This document shows positions 9,075 to 21,972 of a stretch of DNA of 64,000 bases, one piece after another. How positions within the stretch are numbered: position 1 is the stretch's first letter; every line of letters begins with the position of its first letter. The position numbers and the translations under genes are program-made. The notes under the pieces were generated by a model, which was not told the origin of the DNA, ran no database searches, and saw only the letters and a program-made list of their open reading frames with translations. The DNA comes from Bolinopsis microptera (taxonomy: Eukaryota; Ctenophora; Tentaculata; Lobata; Bolinopsidae): contig NC_087080.1 in the NCBI RefSeq assembly GCF_026151205.1, forward strand, positions 3,885,096 to 3,949,095, written 5' to 3'.

Positions 9075-11885
9075 TCAAATTTTAACATAAACACTCTTAA
9101 TTTTGAACAGGGGCTTTTTCTTTGGTGGGATACTGACTTCTACAAAGTCAGTATCAGCTCGGAACACACATTCCTCGTGATCGAGTTGAGCCTTATACTC
9201 CTTAGCAAAGTCGGGATTATCTCCTCTAAGCGAGGATGAACTGTTTTGTGCCTTTATTTCCAGCTTCGGTATCTTACTTCCGTTGATTTCATGAATTTCT
9301 TCCGTTTTAAGACACGCTTTATTCCTCCAGTCGAAGTCATGCTCCTTTTTGTCGTCGTAGAGAACTCGACGTTTGTTCTCTGGCACAAACTTAAAGGTTT
9401 CCTTTTTCTTTGGGCAGCAGATGAAAAAGTAGAAGGTGAAGAAAAGGCCAGAAGTGAAGTACAATCCAATGCTAAGTAAGCTGATGATGAACATTGATCT
9501 GTATCTGACAAAATTTTCTGGATCCTTGGCTAATTTTTGGAATATATAGCAAAGGTTCACTGCAACAACCTCTATCCAGTGGATAAAGTAAATACTGAAG
9601 AACTGCCATCTCTTTCGGAGGTATTGGTAGTGAGAGTAGACCCCGAGATACTCCATAGGACTCCTCAACAGAACCAAGAAACCCTCTGATAGTGCGAAGG
9701 GAATGAGCCTCCAATCAAACTTCCTGAGAAACACAAAGTGCTCATCCAAATCTCCATCCTTTTCAGCTTTGATGTGATAGGTGAATAGATGTGAAATGAA
9801 AGTGAGGAAAACATGAAGAAATAGAACAAAGAAATAGACCCATTGATCGAAGCTTGTTAAGATAAGGAACAACAACATTCTCGACCCTATCATTGCTAGA
9901 TACCCCAAAAGCAATGCAGCCTTTTGTGAAAACAGACCTATTTGCCAACGTCCATTGTCCACAAACTTAGCTATGCTTTCAAAATCAAGTGCTGATTTGC
10001 TCAACGAAAAGACTGAGTTGACCAAAGTAATGATTTCAAAAAGGTTTCCCCAAGAGGCCCAAACGAATCGGCCGCGTTGAAATTGTCTGGCAATCTTGAC
10101 GACTTTAATGGCAAGACACGGTATGTTCTCTAGCATTACCTCTATGCAGCCAAGTTTCTTTAAATTGTATTGGGATCTTAGGATATTCCCAACAGGTTGT
10201 GCGTGATGGGATAGAATGTCTACCACCATTATCGCGGGATGGAGCTGAAATATGGTGAGCAAGTTGAATATGATGTGTTTCTTGCTGTCAAACCTCCAAG
10301 GAACTATGTACTTCAGCAGTCTGAATCGGGGGACGTAGCCTTCCAAAGATACGTAGATCGACAATGGAGTGGCCGTGTAAAAGTTTTTAAGGGAAGCGAT
10401 GTTGCAGACCAGTAGTGGGAATATTGCAAATGCCAGAAGCATCCAAGATAGTGCAAACAAACGTGTCGGGAAGATGATTCCATTGATAGCAATGCAAAGG
10501 TCCAGAAAAGTATCTTTACTGTAGGTTAATACAAACCATACCAAAGTAGGATAGGTAAGAAGTTGTATTTTCCGACATTTGTGGCGAAAACTTGTTTTTC
10601 CTTTCGCAACTTCAAGTACCTGGTTAAACAAACTATTACTCCCCAGGCTTTTGTTTTCGTTGCTAATGTCAAGAACACTTTGCTTTAGCACATCATTTTG
10701 GGGATCATTAAAGATTAAGAATTTCAGGATCTTTATACAGTCACCATCGAATTCATCAGCAGCGCCTGTCAAAAAGTGCACAAATTCAGTTGTCTTTAAG
10801 ATTCTATGTTCCTGTACGTAGTGGGGCGACTCGTACAGCATGATGATAAGATGCAAACATATCTGTGCGATCTCTCCGTCCTTTTCCTTTATTGATAAGC
10901 ATATTCGAACAAGATGATCAAGAATGGCATTATTCTCAGATCGTCTTATTATCCCACATCTTCCACGGCCTGCCAACTTTTTCAGCATTTCCAGGTTCTT
11001 CCTAACCTTTACCAAGTCCGCCATGGGCTCGGATAACTCCTTGACTAGCACGGAAACGTAATCTGCCTGGTCAGAGTTACTCTGAAAGTTCAAGAGATTA
11101 ACCAAGATGTTCCTCACGTAGAGTCCCATGTGAAAGGGGGTGTTTTGTATCAGAAGAATGTTGGTGAAATACTCAACCAGATCTGCCACATCCTTTTTCG
11201 CAACTGGACATAATAACTTCCGCTGTACGAAGATAAACCAGTGGTTTAATTGGTCAGCTATGAATTCGAATTCGTTTATCCTTTCTTCAATTATTATAGA
11301 AGGAACAGTGTTCTTGAGTGCCATAGCAATTCTAGCTGCTCCATTTTTATCTGCGAGAATATTCCCCATTACTATGTAATTTTCATTTGTCCCAAAACGT
11401 ACTCTACACAGTTCAGGTGAATTATAGGAAGCCAGCTGGTTCAATATCTTCACCACATAGACAAGAACATGAAACTCTGGCATCAAATCGGCAACTTGTA
11501 GACACTGGTCAATTATGTCCACATCAGGATCGATCATATTCGTCTTCAACAACCAGAACAAACATCTCAATGATTCTAATAGAAGTGGATTGTTTTTAGT
11601 CCCCACACACTCAAATATCTGTGTCTTTAAGGTAGTTCTCTGCTCAGGAAATGAAGACTCCAAAATGGACTTAACTTTGCTTTTTAAATCTTTTTCGATT
11701 TCACATCTCTCGTCATAGCTCATCTTTTTGCCGTGTAATTTCTTTTCAGCTTCGTCTTCTACGACCTTTGATCGTCTTCCAGCGTCCATCAACTGTTCTG
11801 AAACAGTTTTGCTTCCCAGCTTTGTGCTGCCATTGTTGGATGAAAGGTGTTTTACACCAATAAGTTCGGCAGCCTCTTCTTCCAT
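9075..11885 (-). CDS. Large multi-pass membrane protein, XK-related-like (copy 1)
   Basis: Single coding exon of 936 residues. Residues 1-430 look soluble and helical, like stacked armadillo-type helices; the stretch GRGRCGIIRRSENNAILDHL (306-325) is almost unchanged in the neighbouring paralogue. From about 440 to 825 there are eight to ten hydrophobic segments (e.g. 478-500, 655-677, 682-703, 763-782, 798-823) with the pattern IEVMLENIPCLAIKVV (581-596), which resembles the E-x-x-P-Q helix of XK/XKR lipid-scramblase relatives. The C-terminus is charged and cytosolic-looking. On the minus strand a clear acceptor (TTCATTCTCTTACAG) lies seven bases before the ATG, so a 5' non-coding exon is likely. 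The XK assignment is inference from the hydrophobic pattern; the N-terminal half is not recognised. Confidence 0.8.
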   Translation of the reverse strand: MEEEAAELIGVKHLSSNNGSTKLGSKTVSEQLMDAGRRSKVVEDEAEKKLHGKKMSYDERCEIEKDLKSKVKSILESSFPEQRTTLKTQIFECVGTKNNPLLLESLRCLFWLLKTNMIDPDVDIIDQCLQVADLMPEFHVLVYVVKILNQLASYNSPELCRVRFGTNENYIVMGNILADKNGAARIAMALKNTVPSIIIEERINEFEFIADQLNHWFIFVQRKLLCPVAKKDVADLVEYFTNILLIQNTPFHMGLYVRNILVNLLNFQSNSDQADYVSVLVKELSEPMADLVKVRKNLEMLKKLAGRGRCGIIRRSENNAILDHLVRICLSIKEKDGEIAQICLHLIIMLYESPHYVQEHRILKTTEFVHFLTGAADEFDGDCIKILKFLIFNDPQNDVLKQSVLDISNENKSLGSNSLFNQVLEVAKGKTSFRHKCRKIQLLTYPTLVWFVLTYSKDTFLDLCIAINGIIFPTRLFALSWMLLAFAIFPLLVCNIASLKNFYTATPLSIYVSLEGYVPRFRLLKYIVPWRFDSKKHIIFNLLTIFQLHPAIMVVDILSHHAQPVGNILRSQYNLKKLGCIEVMLENIPCLAIKVVKIARQFQRGRFVWASWGNLFEIITLVNSVFSLSKSALDFESIAKFVDNGRWQIGLFSQKAALLLGYLAMIGSRMLLFLILTSFDQWVYFFVLFLHVFLTFISHLFTYHIKAEKDGDLDEHFVFLRKFDWRLIPFALSEGFLVLLRSPMEYLGVYSHYQYLRKRWQFFSIYFIHWIEVVAVNLCYIFQKLAKDPENFVRYRSMFIISLLSIGLYFTSGLFFTFYFFICCPKKKETFKFVPENKRRVLYDDKKEHDFDWRNKACLKTEEIHEINGSKIPKLEIKAQNSSSSLRGDNPDFAKEYKAQLDHEECVFRADTDFVEVSIPPKKKPLFKIKSVYVKI

Positions 11886-14800
11886 GTTACCACTGTAAGA
11901 GAATGAAAATTCGTAAATCAGTTCATGACCATGACCTATGGTTATGCGGTTCTTAAAATATGTGTATGTTTAAAACACCGTATTAGAGGTCTGCTAAAGT
12001 ACAGACTGCATCTTTTGTCAATGAAATCAATTGAGATTTTAGAATGGTTCATTATATTTAAACATTACCATTTATCAAAGAACGGTCTCGTTATCAACTG
12101 TACAGATTACTTGTACATTTCAAACAAAGCCATTACTAGTATCTAATAACATAATAATATAAAAACAGCGTTATATGCACATTAAGTGATAAAAGGAATC
12201 AGTTACTGATATCTCGTTACCCTAACCCAACTCTCAACCTCCAGCAATAAAATACTATTCGACGCAGCTGCAATTTACAACATTCGAACATTAGATCCCT
12301 ACTCATATTATACCCATAATAACAAAGGCATTGCATATTTTTTTTCGGCAGAATGTTATCTCATCGGAAGTGACCTAAAAAGTACTTGTGATAACGCGGA
12401 TGGCAGGCAAAATGTCTGTCAACAATTCGAGAGGAATGAGGTGGTCTGACGTCAAGAAACGTAAACATGTTACGGTCGTGTGGCTTCTTTAAAAACCTAA
12501 TGTCACCATGTAAAAATAGTGTGCTGGTGGCCGCCATAACTGAACTGAAAGTGGTTTACACAAGTGCCAAGCTCTCAAAAATACAGCAAACTGTTGTGTG
12601 CAAGAATTGTGACAAGATAGCTCTCTCGATTTTAAAATGGCACATGTAGTAATTGCGAGAGTGAACAATTAGTCGGCTGGGAAACTCATTGGCTTAGTAT
12701 CCGTACTTGCAATGAGCGGGAACAGGGAAACGCCAATTTAATTTTGTTAAAGGCGAAAATCAAAGTAACAATGCAGTTTATAGTACTACCTCATTTTACT
12801 ATTATAGTGCCAATTTGATAGTATCGTAGGAGTATTAATATCAAGTAGTAATGTCTGATTGTCAGAACTTTAGAATAACACAGATCATCAACATTTAAGT
12901 AATGACGCCTACTTAATTTTGTTAAATGCGAAATAGACCTGCCTGTTACTTTGTCATTAGGCTTAAATTTAAAAAGCGTATCAATATCATGCTTTATGGC
13001 ATGGTAAAATTTGGAAAGTTTACGTAATCGAACAATCTAGAAATGGTGTCTGGTTGCACGGGAAAGTATCCAAATTACCGGTTAACGATCCCTTACCAAT
13101 TCGCCAGATATTGAAAATTGAACTTCAAGCTACCTAAATGAGACAGCAGGGATGATATTGTTTTGCCAGAACCTCTTATTTCACATAATATTGTAAGCTT
13201 AAAATTTAAACGACTAATACAAGCAAGAATTACTTATCTTTTCTACGGATTCTGGTGGGGAGGTGAAAAATCTTAAAAGAAATTAACCAATCAGCTTCCA
13301 CTATCAACCAATTAAACCCCATGCCAAAATCACTGTCACGTGTCAAACAAATATGTTCCACCTCCAGTCTTTACACCATAAGAATCTGGTTTACATGACT
13401 ATTTCTGTCAAGAAGCCAAGATGCCATTAAATCAAAGTTCCGCTATTTAAACTGATATCTATTTAGAAATTAGAATACGAACCATCGTCCTATTTATAAC
13501 CTTGCTCTTAAAACAGATTTGTTAAATTCTAAACAGTGTTGGTGCTTTTGACAAACTCAAATAACTTATAAAACCAACATCTATGATCTAGCCACATTTT
13601 AAAGCTTTAGTTTTAAGGTCTCTTGTCATTGCTTATAAATAAAAATCTACCTCTTTTCTTGAAGAGCACAAGGAAGAGGCGAGTATTGCATTAATAGTAA
13701 TTACTTCGGTGCACCGTGCTCTACCTTATTTTGTAGTCTTACTCTTAATTTTTTGCAAAATTTCAATAAATCTTGGCGGACCTGAAAACACTACATTTCA
13801 TCGGTAATTAATGATCGGTGGCTTTTCACTGTTTTCATATTCGAATATTTGTATAACTCTAATCTTAAAACAGGCAGTAAGTTTATTCGATAGATACCTA
13901 TGATATGAACTAGAACTATGTGGCTGGAAAACATCAGAGAACGTAGTATAATTGCTTCTTCCGTGTACCAGAAAATGACAGTAAAGTGGATCAAAAGCAA
14001 AACGAACAAAGGTTTCGATATTAAAAGTTAAAGTGCGAATCTCGGAGCATTGGCACTGCACGCGCACGTATCTCGATGACATGCCACTATCATTAATTTC
14101 TCCGCAACAAATGGCGAGCCAAAGGTAAAATAGAGGAATGCTACGCTGAGAGGGAAGCCAGAGCAGGAAAATAAGTAATAACAAACTAATAACTGTGTTG
14201 AGGGTGTACGCACAACAATTAACCCATTTCAAGCTGCACGATGATAGTAGTTCGGGTCAGCTAACCCCCCCTCTGCTCGTTTATGTAGTCGTATGTGATT
14301 CAGTAAGTTTTTAAAAGTGCTAATTAGCGATCATTGACCACTGTTTTGATGGCTCAGCTGTCCTTTACCAGACTAATTGCTTGGCCAGTAACTTGAACAT
14401 TGACCGTGTTATTTGGGATTTAAAAGTGAGCGCTGAGCATTGACATGCTGGGGCATCCCGTCTCGAAGAACGATTTGTGAAATACCCACTTAGCTTTAGT
14501 TTCGACGATATAAACTTTGATTCAGTCTAACATAATCCTATAGTTTGGTCATTTGTTGTGCAACTGCAATTATGAGCTATATGAAGTTGTGGGTTCTATC
14601 GGGATTTAGTTTGCAGATGTCGTTGCTTCGCCACCAGTCCAACCACTAACAAAAACTAGATGATAAATCAATAATTGCACTAACTTGCCTAATCCTTGCG
14701 CACGGCACGAGTTGAAGGAAATTATAAAAGTGGTTCAATAAATTTGCCAAAACGACAAATGTAACAGCCTCTGTCATATTTAGTTAGAGCATGAAGTTAT

Positions 14801-16120
14801 ATCACGTGATACGTATTAATCAAACGGGTCTGTAATCAATTACGAAGTGTTATAGTTCGTATTGGTGACCGGCACTCTGCCCCAGGAAGTCCTGTCCAAG
14901 TGGGAAAGGAAATCCCGTCCAAGTTATTTGTGCCTTAATTAATGTCCATGCTGTTGTAAAGGTCCTATGACTGTGGTTGACATGTTAAAGTAAGGATTAA
15001 TAGGTAAGGCTGTAAGTCTGGCTTATTGGAGCGGAAATTGGGTAAAACAACTGAACAGGGGGCTGTCAGAGGGCTGGAAGATTTGTATTGTTGTGATCTA
15101 ATCACGGTAACGGTGTTTTAATTAACAAGAATTATTTGTTTATTGTTTAATTGGTATTGGCCGCATTATTTAATATTATGTATGCCGTTACGAGGAAAAC
15201 TTAATTGCAGATGGTGCGCTGATACAATGATAGATACTTATACGTTTTTCGTTTCACAAAGGGTCAAATCATCAACATGGTATCGCATAATGAGGACTCA
15301 AAGGTGCAAAATAATTCTTAATCTCTATACCATATATCGCAAAGGTTTTTCAAGCATGATACAAACAGACAAACATCAGTTAGATACAATTAGAAGAATT
15401 TCATGACATTTTATGTCAAGAAGCAAAATTTATGGTCAACTTACAAAAATAAACCAATTGATATCACAGTTCACAGAAAATGCACTTTTGGGCTTTAAAA
15501 GTTCGACAGAAAGGAAGCCAAATAAGAATAATTAAAAATGGGCCATTTTAATGTGTAAATTGGATTTTTGCAGAGTTACTTCTGTACAAGTGCATTAATT
15601 GTAATAAACTAATTACCGCACTAATGAACAAAAATTACTGGCTAAATAACATTGGAATATTGTATCTGTCAAGTCTCAAATTGTTATAAAATTAGATTTC
15701 TAACTATTTACTAATTCATAACTTCAAAATTCGGCAAATCAGATCAGTTAGTAGCGGAATACTTAAAAAATATTTCCAAACAGTCGTTACAGACTTTTAA
15801 GGCCACTTACAGGGTATAACCATTGTTAATTAGCCTAGACTGGGACTTTGAAGTGCTATTGTAATTCATTCCCACACGCACCTTAAGTCATATCAGAGCT
15901 CCTGACCCATATAAGTTCATAACTAACTTGTCATGTTTCTTATATAGATTGGATTAACAACTCTTAGAAACTCAGCTCCAAATATCGGTACTTACTTGCC
16001 TGTCTGCCTTCAGAATCTTCTTTTGAAATGAATATGGAACTTCCCTGTCCCAACTCCCATGCTCGAATCTTCAGTCTGCATAGTTCTTGAGTTAGGTTAT
16101 TCGGGCAATTCGGTAATCTG
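11886..16120. other. Intergenic, no supported gene
   Basis: About 4 kb between the paralogous membrane-protein genes. It probably contains the promoter and 5' non-coding exon of the 9075-11885 gene at its left edge. A minus-strand ORF at 13798-14232 starts with a signal-peptide-like hydrophobic stretch (residues 8-28) but has no other support. A short dispersed repeat lies at 13281-13350. Confidence 0.5.
13281..13350. repeat. Dispersed repeat with CACGTGACAG core, copy 1
   Basis: It shares with 27671-27748 the ordered blocks ATTAACC.ATCAGCTT, ATTAAACCCCA and AATCACTGTCACGTG.CAAA. It is probably an old copy of a short transposon. See the other copy for its hairpin structure. Confidence 0.5.
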
Positions 16121-16240
16121 TCGATGGACACTTAACGCACGGTTAACGCACATTGGTTAGTTAAGGCACGGTTAAGGAACGGACACTTAACGCACGGATA
16201 AGGCACGGTTAAGGCATGGTTAAGGCACGAATTGCCGTTA
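16121..16240 (+). repeat. Degenerate GGCACGGTTAA tandem repeat
   Basis: About eight imperfect 10-12-bp units related to GCACGGTTAA and GACACTTAACGCACGG, lying downstream of the minus-strand gene at 16765-19474. Confidence 0.6.
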
Positions 16241-16344
16241 TCCAACAAACTTCAAATTAACGGACACTTTGAAGGAAGAGAAATATTCTATACGAACTTT
16301 GTGAGACACAAATCTGAACGATCTTATTAAATCCATGTTTCATT

Positions 16345-16350
16345 TTTATT
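16345..16350 (-). terminator. Candidate polyadenylation signal AATAAA
   Basis: TTTATT on the plus strand, about 415 bases beyond the stop codon of the minus-strand gene at 16765. It is a plausible but unproven 3' end signal. Confidence 0.3.
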
Positions 16351-16764
16351 TCCAGTTTTTAAAACTTACAAAGTAAAACAATAATCTTTGAATAAACGCT
16401 ACAAGTACAAAGATAGAGTTGTAAAAATGGAAACTCTTTCACCTTCTTTCTTACTATCAATAGTAATGCGAATCGACAATAAAATTTGTAGAACAGGGCC
16501 AGGCAGCACATGTTCAAGAACACTTTCACTTTTTCGAGCCATTTTCAGGAAAATATAAAATATTAGCTCCTCTCAAAACTCATAATTCAAAAATCCCAAT
16601 GTAGAATAAAAAGATTAAAATCACTTTGTACACTTATTATACACTTAGTCTGTCAAATGAATAAGATAACACCAATCACTGAATCACTGCTTTAGCCGGT
16701 TGCAATTAACTGCTCTGAATTTGAGGCAATAATCCCGATAATCGATTCTCGAGAACCGTGTCTC

Positions 16765-19474
16765 TTAAATGTTAATTAAATCCTTTTTGCCGTTGATTTT
16801 GAATTTGCTTCTTTGTTTGATGTAAGTGTTATTGCCTGTATCGTTGTTGGGATCGAATTCCTCTGTTTCGGAATTAAGTCCAATATAAGGATTCCTGTCG
16901 TCTGGACTAGGCAATGTCGTCCCATTTATATTGAAGATATCTTTAACTTTTAGGCAAGGCTTTTTCCTCCAATCATCATCATGCTCCGGTTCAATTAGCT
17001 GTAATTCCAAACTTTTGTTCTTTGGAACAAATTTGGAACTCTCTTTTTTCTTTGGATGCACCACAAAGAAGTATACTGCAAAGAAGAGTCCGCTGAGTAT
17101 GTAGAGTCCCATGCTGACTATGCTAATAATGGACATCGCCTGATGTCTGTGTAATGCATTATTCAATTTGAGGAACAAAAAGCACAGGTTTATCATCAAA
17201 ATTTCAGTCAGATGCATGAAGTATATTCCGAAAAACTGCCATCTTCTCCTGGCATATTGAAAGTTTGGATAGATCCCAATATACTCCATAGGACTCCTCA
17301 GCAGAACCAAGAAACCCTCTGATAGTGCGAATGGAATTAGTCTCAAGTCGAATCTTCTTAGAAACACGAAATGTTCATCCTCGGATCCGTCTTTTTCAGC
17401 CTTAACGTGATAGGTAAAAAGGTTGATTAGGAAGGTCACCAAAATGTGTATCGAGACAGCAACAATGAGAACCCATAGTTCAAATCTTGCTAGTATCAAG
17501 AAGAGGAGCATCCTAGAGCTTATCATGGTCAAGTATCCAAAGAACACCATGGCTTTCTGTGATTTCAGTCGTATTTGATACATATCGTAATCCACAAACC
17601 TCGCTGCCTTCTCGAAATCAAGAAAAGATTTGCTCAGGGAATAAAGTGAGTTGGCCATGGATACAATTTCAAAGATATTCCATGTTGAAGTCCAATCGAA
17701 GTGTCCTTCTTCGATTTGTGTAGCAACTTGAACTATCTTGATAGCCAGACAAGGTATGTTCTCCAACATACTTTCAAGGCATTTTACTTTCCGTATGTTG
17801 TACTGTGATTTCAATATATTTTCTATAGACTGCACATGATGGTAAAGATGATCAACGACAGTAATTAACGGTTGGAGCTGAAGGAAAGTCAGCAGGTTAA
17901 ACACTACATGTTTCACGCTGTCGAATTGCCAAGGAAATACGTATTTCAGCAGTCTATAGCGAGGTACGTGACCTTCCAAAGAAACAAAGACCGAAAGTGG
18001 AGTGGATGAGTAGAAATTCTTGAGGGAGACAACGTTGCATACCAGAAGAGGAAATATTGCGAATGCAAGGAGTAACCAAGCTAGAACTGGGTTTCCTTTC
18101 CTGAATATAATCTTATCTGCAGCTAGAACCAGATCAAAGAACGTGTCTTTAAGATAGCTCATGGCAAAGAATCCCAAAGTGATCAATGAGGCATTCTTAC
18201 TTTTACTTATACAGCAGTTGTGTCTGGCGAGTAGTTTCCCAATATCTTTGTCTTTACCATTCTTTTCATCTCGTTCTTTCTTTTCCTGTTTATTCATTTT
18301 TTTCGCCAATGCCACCAACAAAGGTGTGTGTTTATCAGCATCAAGTATGTGTAGTCTCAATACGTCATTCTTAGGATCATTGAACATCAAGAACCTGAGG
18401 ATCTTGTTGCATTCATCGTTATATTTATCCGCTGCTTGGCCTCGGGTTAAAAATTGTACAAATTCATTTGTCTTCATAGCCTGATGCTCCTTTATGTAAT
18501 GAGGTGACTCGTATAGCATTATCAGCAACTTTAGAGACACCTGAGTAACGTTTTCTGGATTTCTTTCTTTCTGTGATAAGCATATGCTAACAAGATGATA
18601 AAGAATGGCATTATTCTCAGATCGTCTTATTATCCCACATCTTCCACGCCCACCCAACTTTTTCAGCATTTCTAGAACTTGTTTGTTCTTGCTGGTGTCG
18701 GATAAAGGTTGCGTAAGCTCTTGTACAAGCTTTGCAACATATTCCGTCTGTTCAGAGATGCTCAGAAAATTCAAAAGATTAACCAATATATTCCTTACGT
18801 TTAGTCCAATCCACTGTTGATTTGCGATATCCTGTGTCAACAGGATTTCATTAAAGTATTCAACCAGCAATGTCACATCCAGTTTTGCTACTGGACGCCT
18901 GAGTTTTCTCTGAACGAAGATAAACCAATCATTTAGTTGGTCAGTTATAAACTCAAAATCGTCCTCTTTGTCTACAATAGATGGTGCTGTTTTTGTAAGT
19001 GCAATTGCGATCCTAGCCGGTCCGTTTTTGTCCGACAGAATGTTCCTCATAACGGTGACATTTTCCTCTCCTTTTGGAAGCGGGGGATCTGTAGGACGTC
19101 AATCGCCTGAAGATTTTTACGACGTAAAAAAGAATTGGGAAACTTGGAGCTGAATCAGTAACATCAAGACAAATATCGATCAATTTGTTAACCGGAAGAC
19201 CAGTGTTAATGGTCATGGTATCCAGCCGATAGAGCAGACATCTTAGAGATTCCAAAATAACAGTGCCATCATCACCGCTCAGCAGTTTAAAATGCTGCTC
19301 CGATGACGGCAAAAGGGAACCAAGGGGGTTCAAAACTTGTTTTCCAACATCCTTAACTGTTTCTAGTGTCCCCAACTTCCCACCAATTAAAATGATCCGC
19401 TTTTCGATCGAAGTTTCATCTTCCAACTGAGAAAGCTCCTCTATTGACCACACGTTTGTTGAAGATTCTGTCAT
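16765..19474 (-). CDS. Large multi-pass membrane protein, XK-related-like (copy 2), frameshifted
   Basis: Paralogue of the gene at 9075-11885, same strand and single-exon layout, about 902 codons when both frames are counted. The N-terminal frame (19474 down to about 19085) and the main frame (from about 19090 down to 16765) are offset by one base at a run of five C on the minus strand (five G near 19081-19086 on plus). With four C the frame would be continuous and would match the paralogue across the block ending NILSDKNGPARIAI. Downstream the helical half, the GRGRCGIIRRSENNAIL block, the ENIPCLAIKIVQ helix, all membrane segments and the FALSEGFLVLLRSPMEY block are intact, and no further stop is seen. 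The break is either a homopolymer error in the sequence or a recent inactivating mutation. Confidence 0.78.
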
Positions 19475-21970
19475 TCAGCACAAGACTATCGTCTGCTCTC
19501 ACAAACTTATCGACTGTTTTCCGTGATTGTCATTCTGTTTTAATAGAGGTTTCAAGTTAATTTCAAGATGTAATTAATGCAGAAAGTTACCAAAATGAGT
19601 CTAGTTACTAATAGTTGCTACAAAGATTCAAAGCTTTTAACATAGCTCAGTCTGTACGATATGAGCAAGTGATGTACCACACTGAACGAAAGCAACAACA
19701 TTGTAGTCTACACATAACGTAGCTTAGCAGAGTTCTAATAAAGAGGGCCCACGAATAATGAATATGCAGTAATTTGTGTGTAAGATGACATTATATATCA
19801 TGACGTTATGATATATTATGGTGATTGTTTACTGTGTAGTTATGGGGACTTATCGCTCGACAAGTAGAAAAAGAGTTGGAGTTGTTCCAGATAGAAGCCA
19901 CTTTGTAATCGGGAGTTGTTGGAACTGTTTTGTGTCATGTGCATTGTGCAATGGCCAATGTGCAATATACAGACCAGTTACTGATTTTCAACCCAGAAAT
20001 ATGTCAAGAATGATATATTATGTGCCTTGTAGAAGGAATGTATCATTGTGTATATGGGATCTGGTAGCTCGGGTACGTTATAAAACTAGTTACATTATAA
20101 TCGTCCTACTGACCATTTTGAACAATAAGGAGCACATTGAATGAGATGACATTCCGGGACCTACAATAACATTCCAGGTTACCTTCTTTTAACCTTGTAC
20201 AGTGTACACTCAGTTTTATAATGCGAAACTCGCTACAAGAAATTAGGCCTAGAATTTTATATTGTTTCCTTAGATTTTGCCTTAGAAACTTCATTGATAA
20301 ATTAGCTTTGATATTGAAGTTTCAATCTTATACCAAAATCGAAACAGTTGGAATGACTTGACAATTAATGTAGGAGCTGAGGATTCTGAACTTATAATGA
20401 ACGGTAAACGCTAAAAAGCATGAGAAAATTCAAAGTAAACACAGGAACGCAATAAAACGATGATTCACAAACTAGAATATAGACTGTAGAAGGAACACAT
20501 GTATGTAATCTTAGTTTCTATGAGGTTAAATGAAAGACCGAAAAAACGAAAGCGAATAGAGGATGGAATTCGGCCCTTATTAAATATAATATTACCTCCG
20601 TACATTATAAATAAGACCGGGTGAGTGTGGACAGAATGCGTGTAATATGATCTAATGAAGTGTCTAGTAAGGTCTCTAGTATGACGGACGTTTGAGGGGA
20701 AACATCTTGCGGCACCATGTAACATAATACATACTGCATATTATGTTAATTTCCAATTTCATTCTTTGTTTTTTGTAAAAACAAGAGCATGATCGATCAT
20801 AATGATATTGCTATAGCGTATTAACTCATTGCACCCAATAAAACATGATATCTGTGAACGAAGAACTGCCATCAATTATCCATTGATATCTCAACAAAAG
20901 AAATTTCTCTGCGTTGGAGCTATGCCAAAATAACAAATATAAATATAGATAGACAATGCCCGGATCAAAAGTACTGATGAGAATAGTGGCAACTTAACTC
21001 TATTCTTAAGTTTTCTCAGAATTTAGACCTGTCACGGGGTTCGAACTCGATCTGCTACAATCAGCTCCAAACACTAAGAATATTGTCATTACTTGACCAG
21101 AAAAATATGCATTTGTCGATAAACAGTAAGCCGGCATATCATGGCCCCTCTTAGAACCGCTTTATTTAAGTAGGTTTCAATTCATACTCGATAAGAGTAT
21201 GATACTTGACCGTTTTCTTGGGTTTCATACGCTTTAAGGTTTTACGTTACATAGAACCTCTACTACTCGCATTGGTTTTCATACTCCTTTTTTTCGTGTC
21301 TTATCAGCGACGTAATGCTTTCGAGACGAGTTTTTGGAACGTTGAGTCACAAATAAATTAAAAGTTAGTTTTTCTGATAATTCATACGAGTCATCCTTAT
21401 CGTTCCAGTAATAGATTTTCTACGCATATCAACACAGTTAGACGCTATGTTGCTAGTCACTCCCAACAAGTATTATATTTAAAACGTCATGATATTTATT
21501 AGTTAGTAGCTAGAACCTACCTTCATTAGAGCTTTAGAGGTTCAGTTGATAACCTCGTTATCATCTCCCCACCTGTAGTGATCCTGTACCCTGTGTCCTG
21601 CACAATAGTAAATGTGACATTTCAATGTTATGTTATTTCTACATTCTCTTCTGAGTTTTTGATTGTACTCTTACAGTATTTTAAAGTAACCCAAAAAACA
21701 TATATTATATAATAGAGTAATATCAAGCAACAACGAACAGTTATAAAACCACTGCTACATTTAATGTAACATGTAGTATTATGATAGTTGAGATTGCTGG
21801 ATCTGATTTGAAGAACGGCTCTACAACTTTCTGCTGGTTCTCTAAATCTGGTGGTTTTAACTTGTGAGATTTGAAATAAATTTAACTGCGCATGTCAACT
21901 CAATGACAAGCAGTAAATATGTTCTCTTCCTCCTTCATTTTAAATTATATTTCAGATAGTAAACAAGGAC
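19475..21970. other. Intergenic, no supported gene
   Basis: About 2.5 kb. The left edge should hold the promoter of the minus-strand gene ending at 19474. Several ORFs of 60-108 codons lack any recognisable domain, signal or splice context. No RNA gene was recognised. Confidence 0.5.
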
Positions 21971-21972
21971 CT

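Noticed and set aside
13798-14232. 144-codon minus-strand ORF with a hydrophobic start
   Set aside because: No domain, splice signal or second exon; composition fits chance ORFs in this AT-rich DNA.
21031-21060. tRNA B-box-like GGTTCGAACTC
   Set aside because: No A box at a suitable distance and no cloverleaf could be drawn around it.
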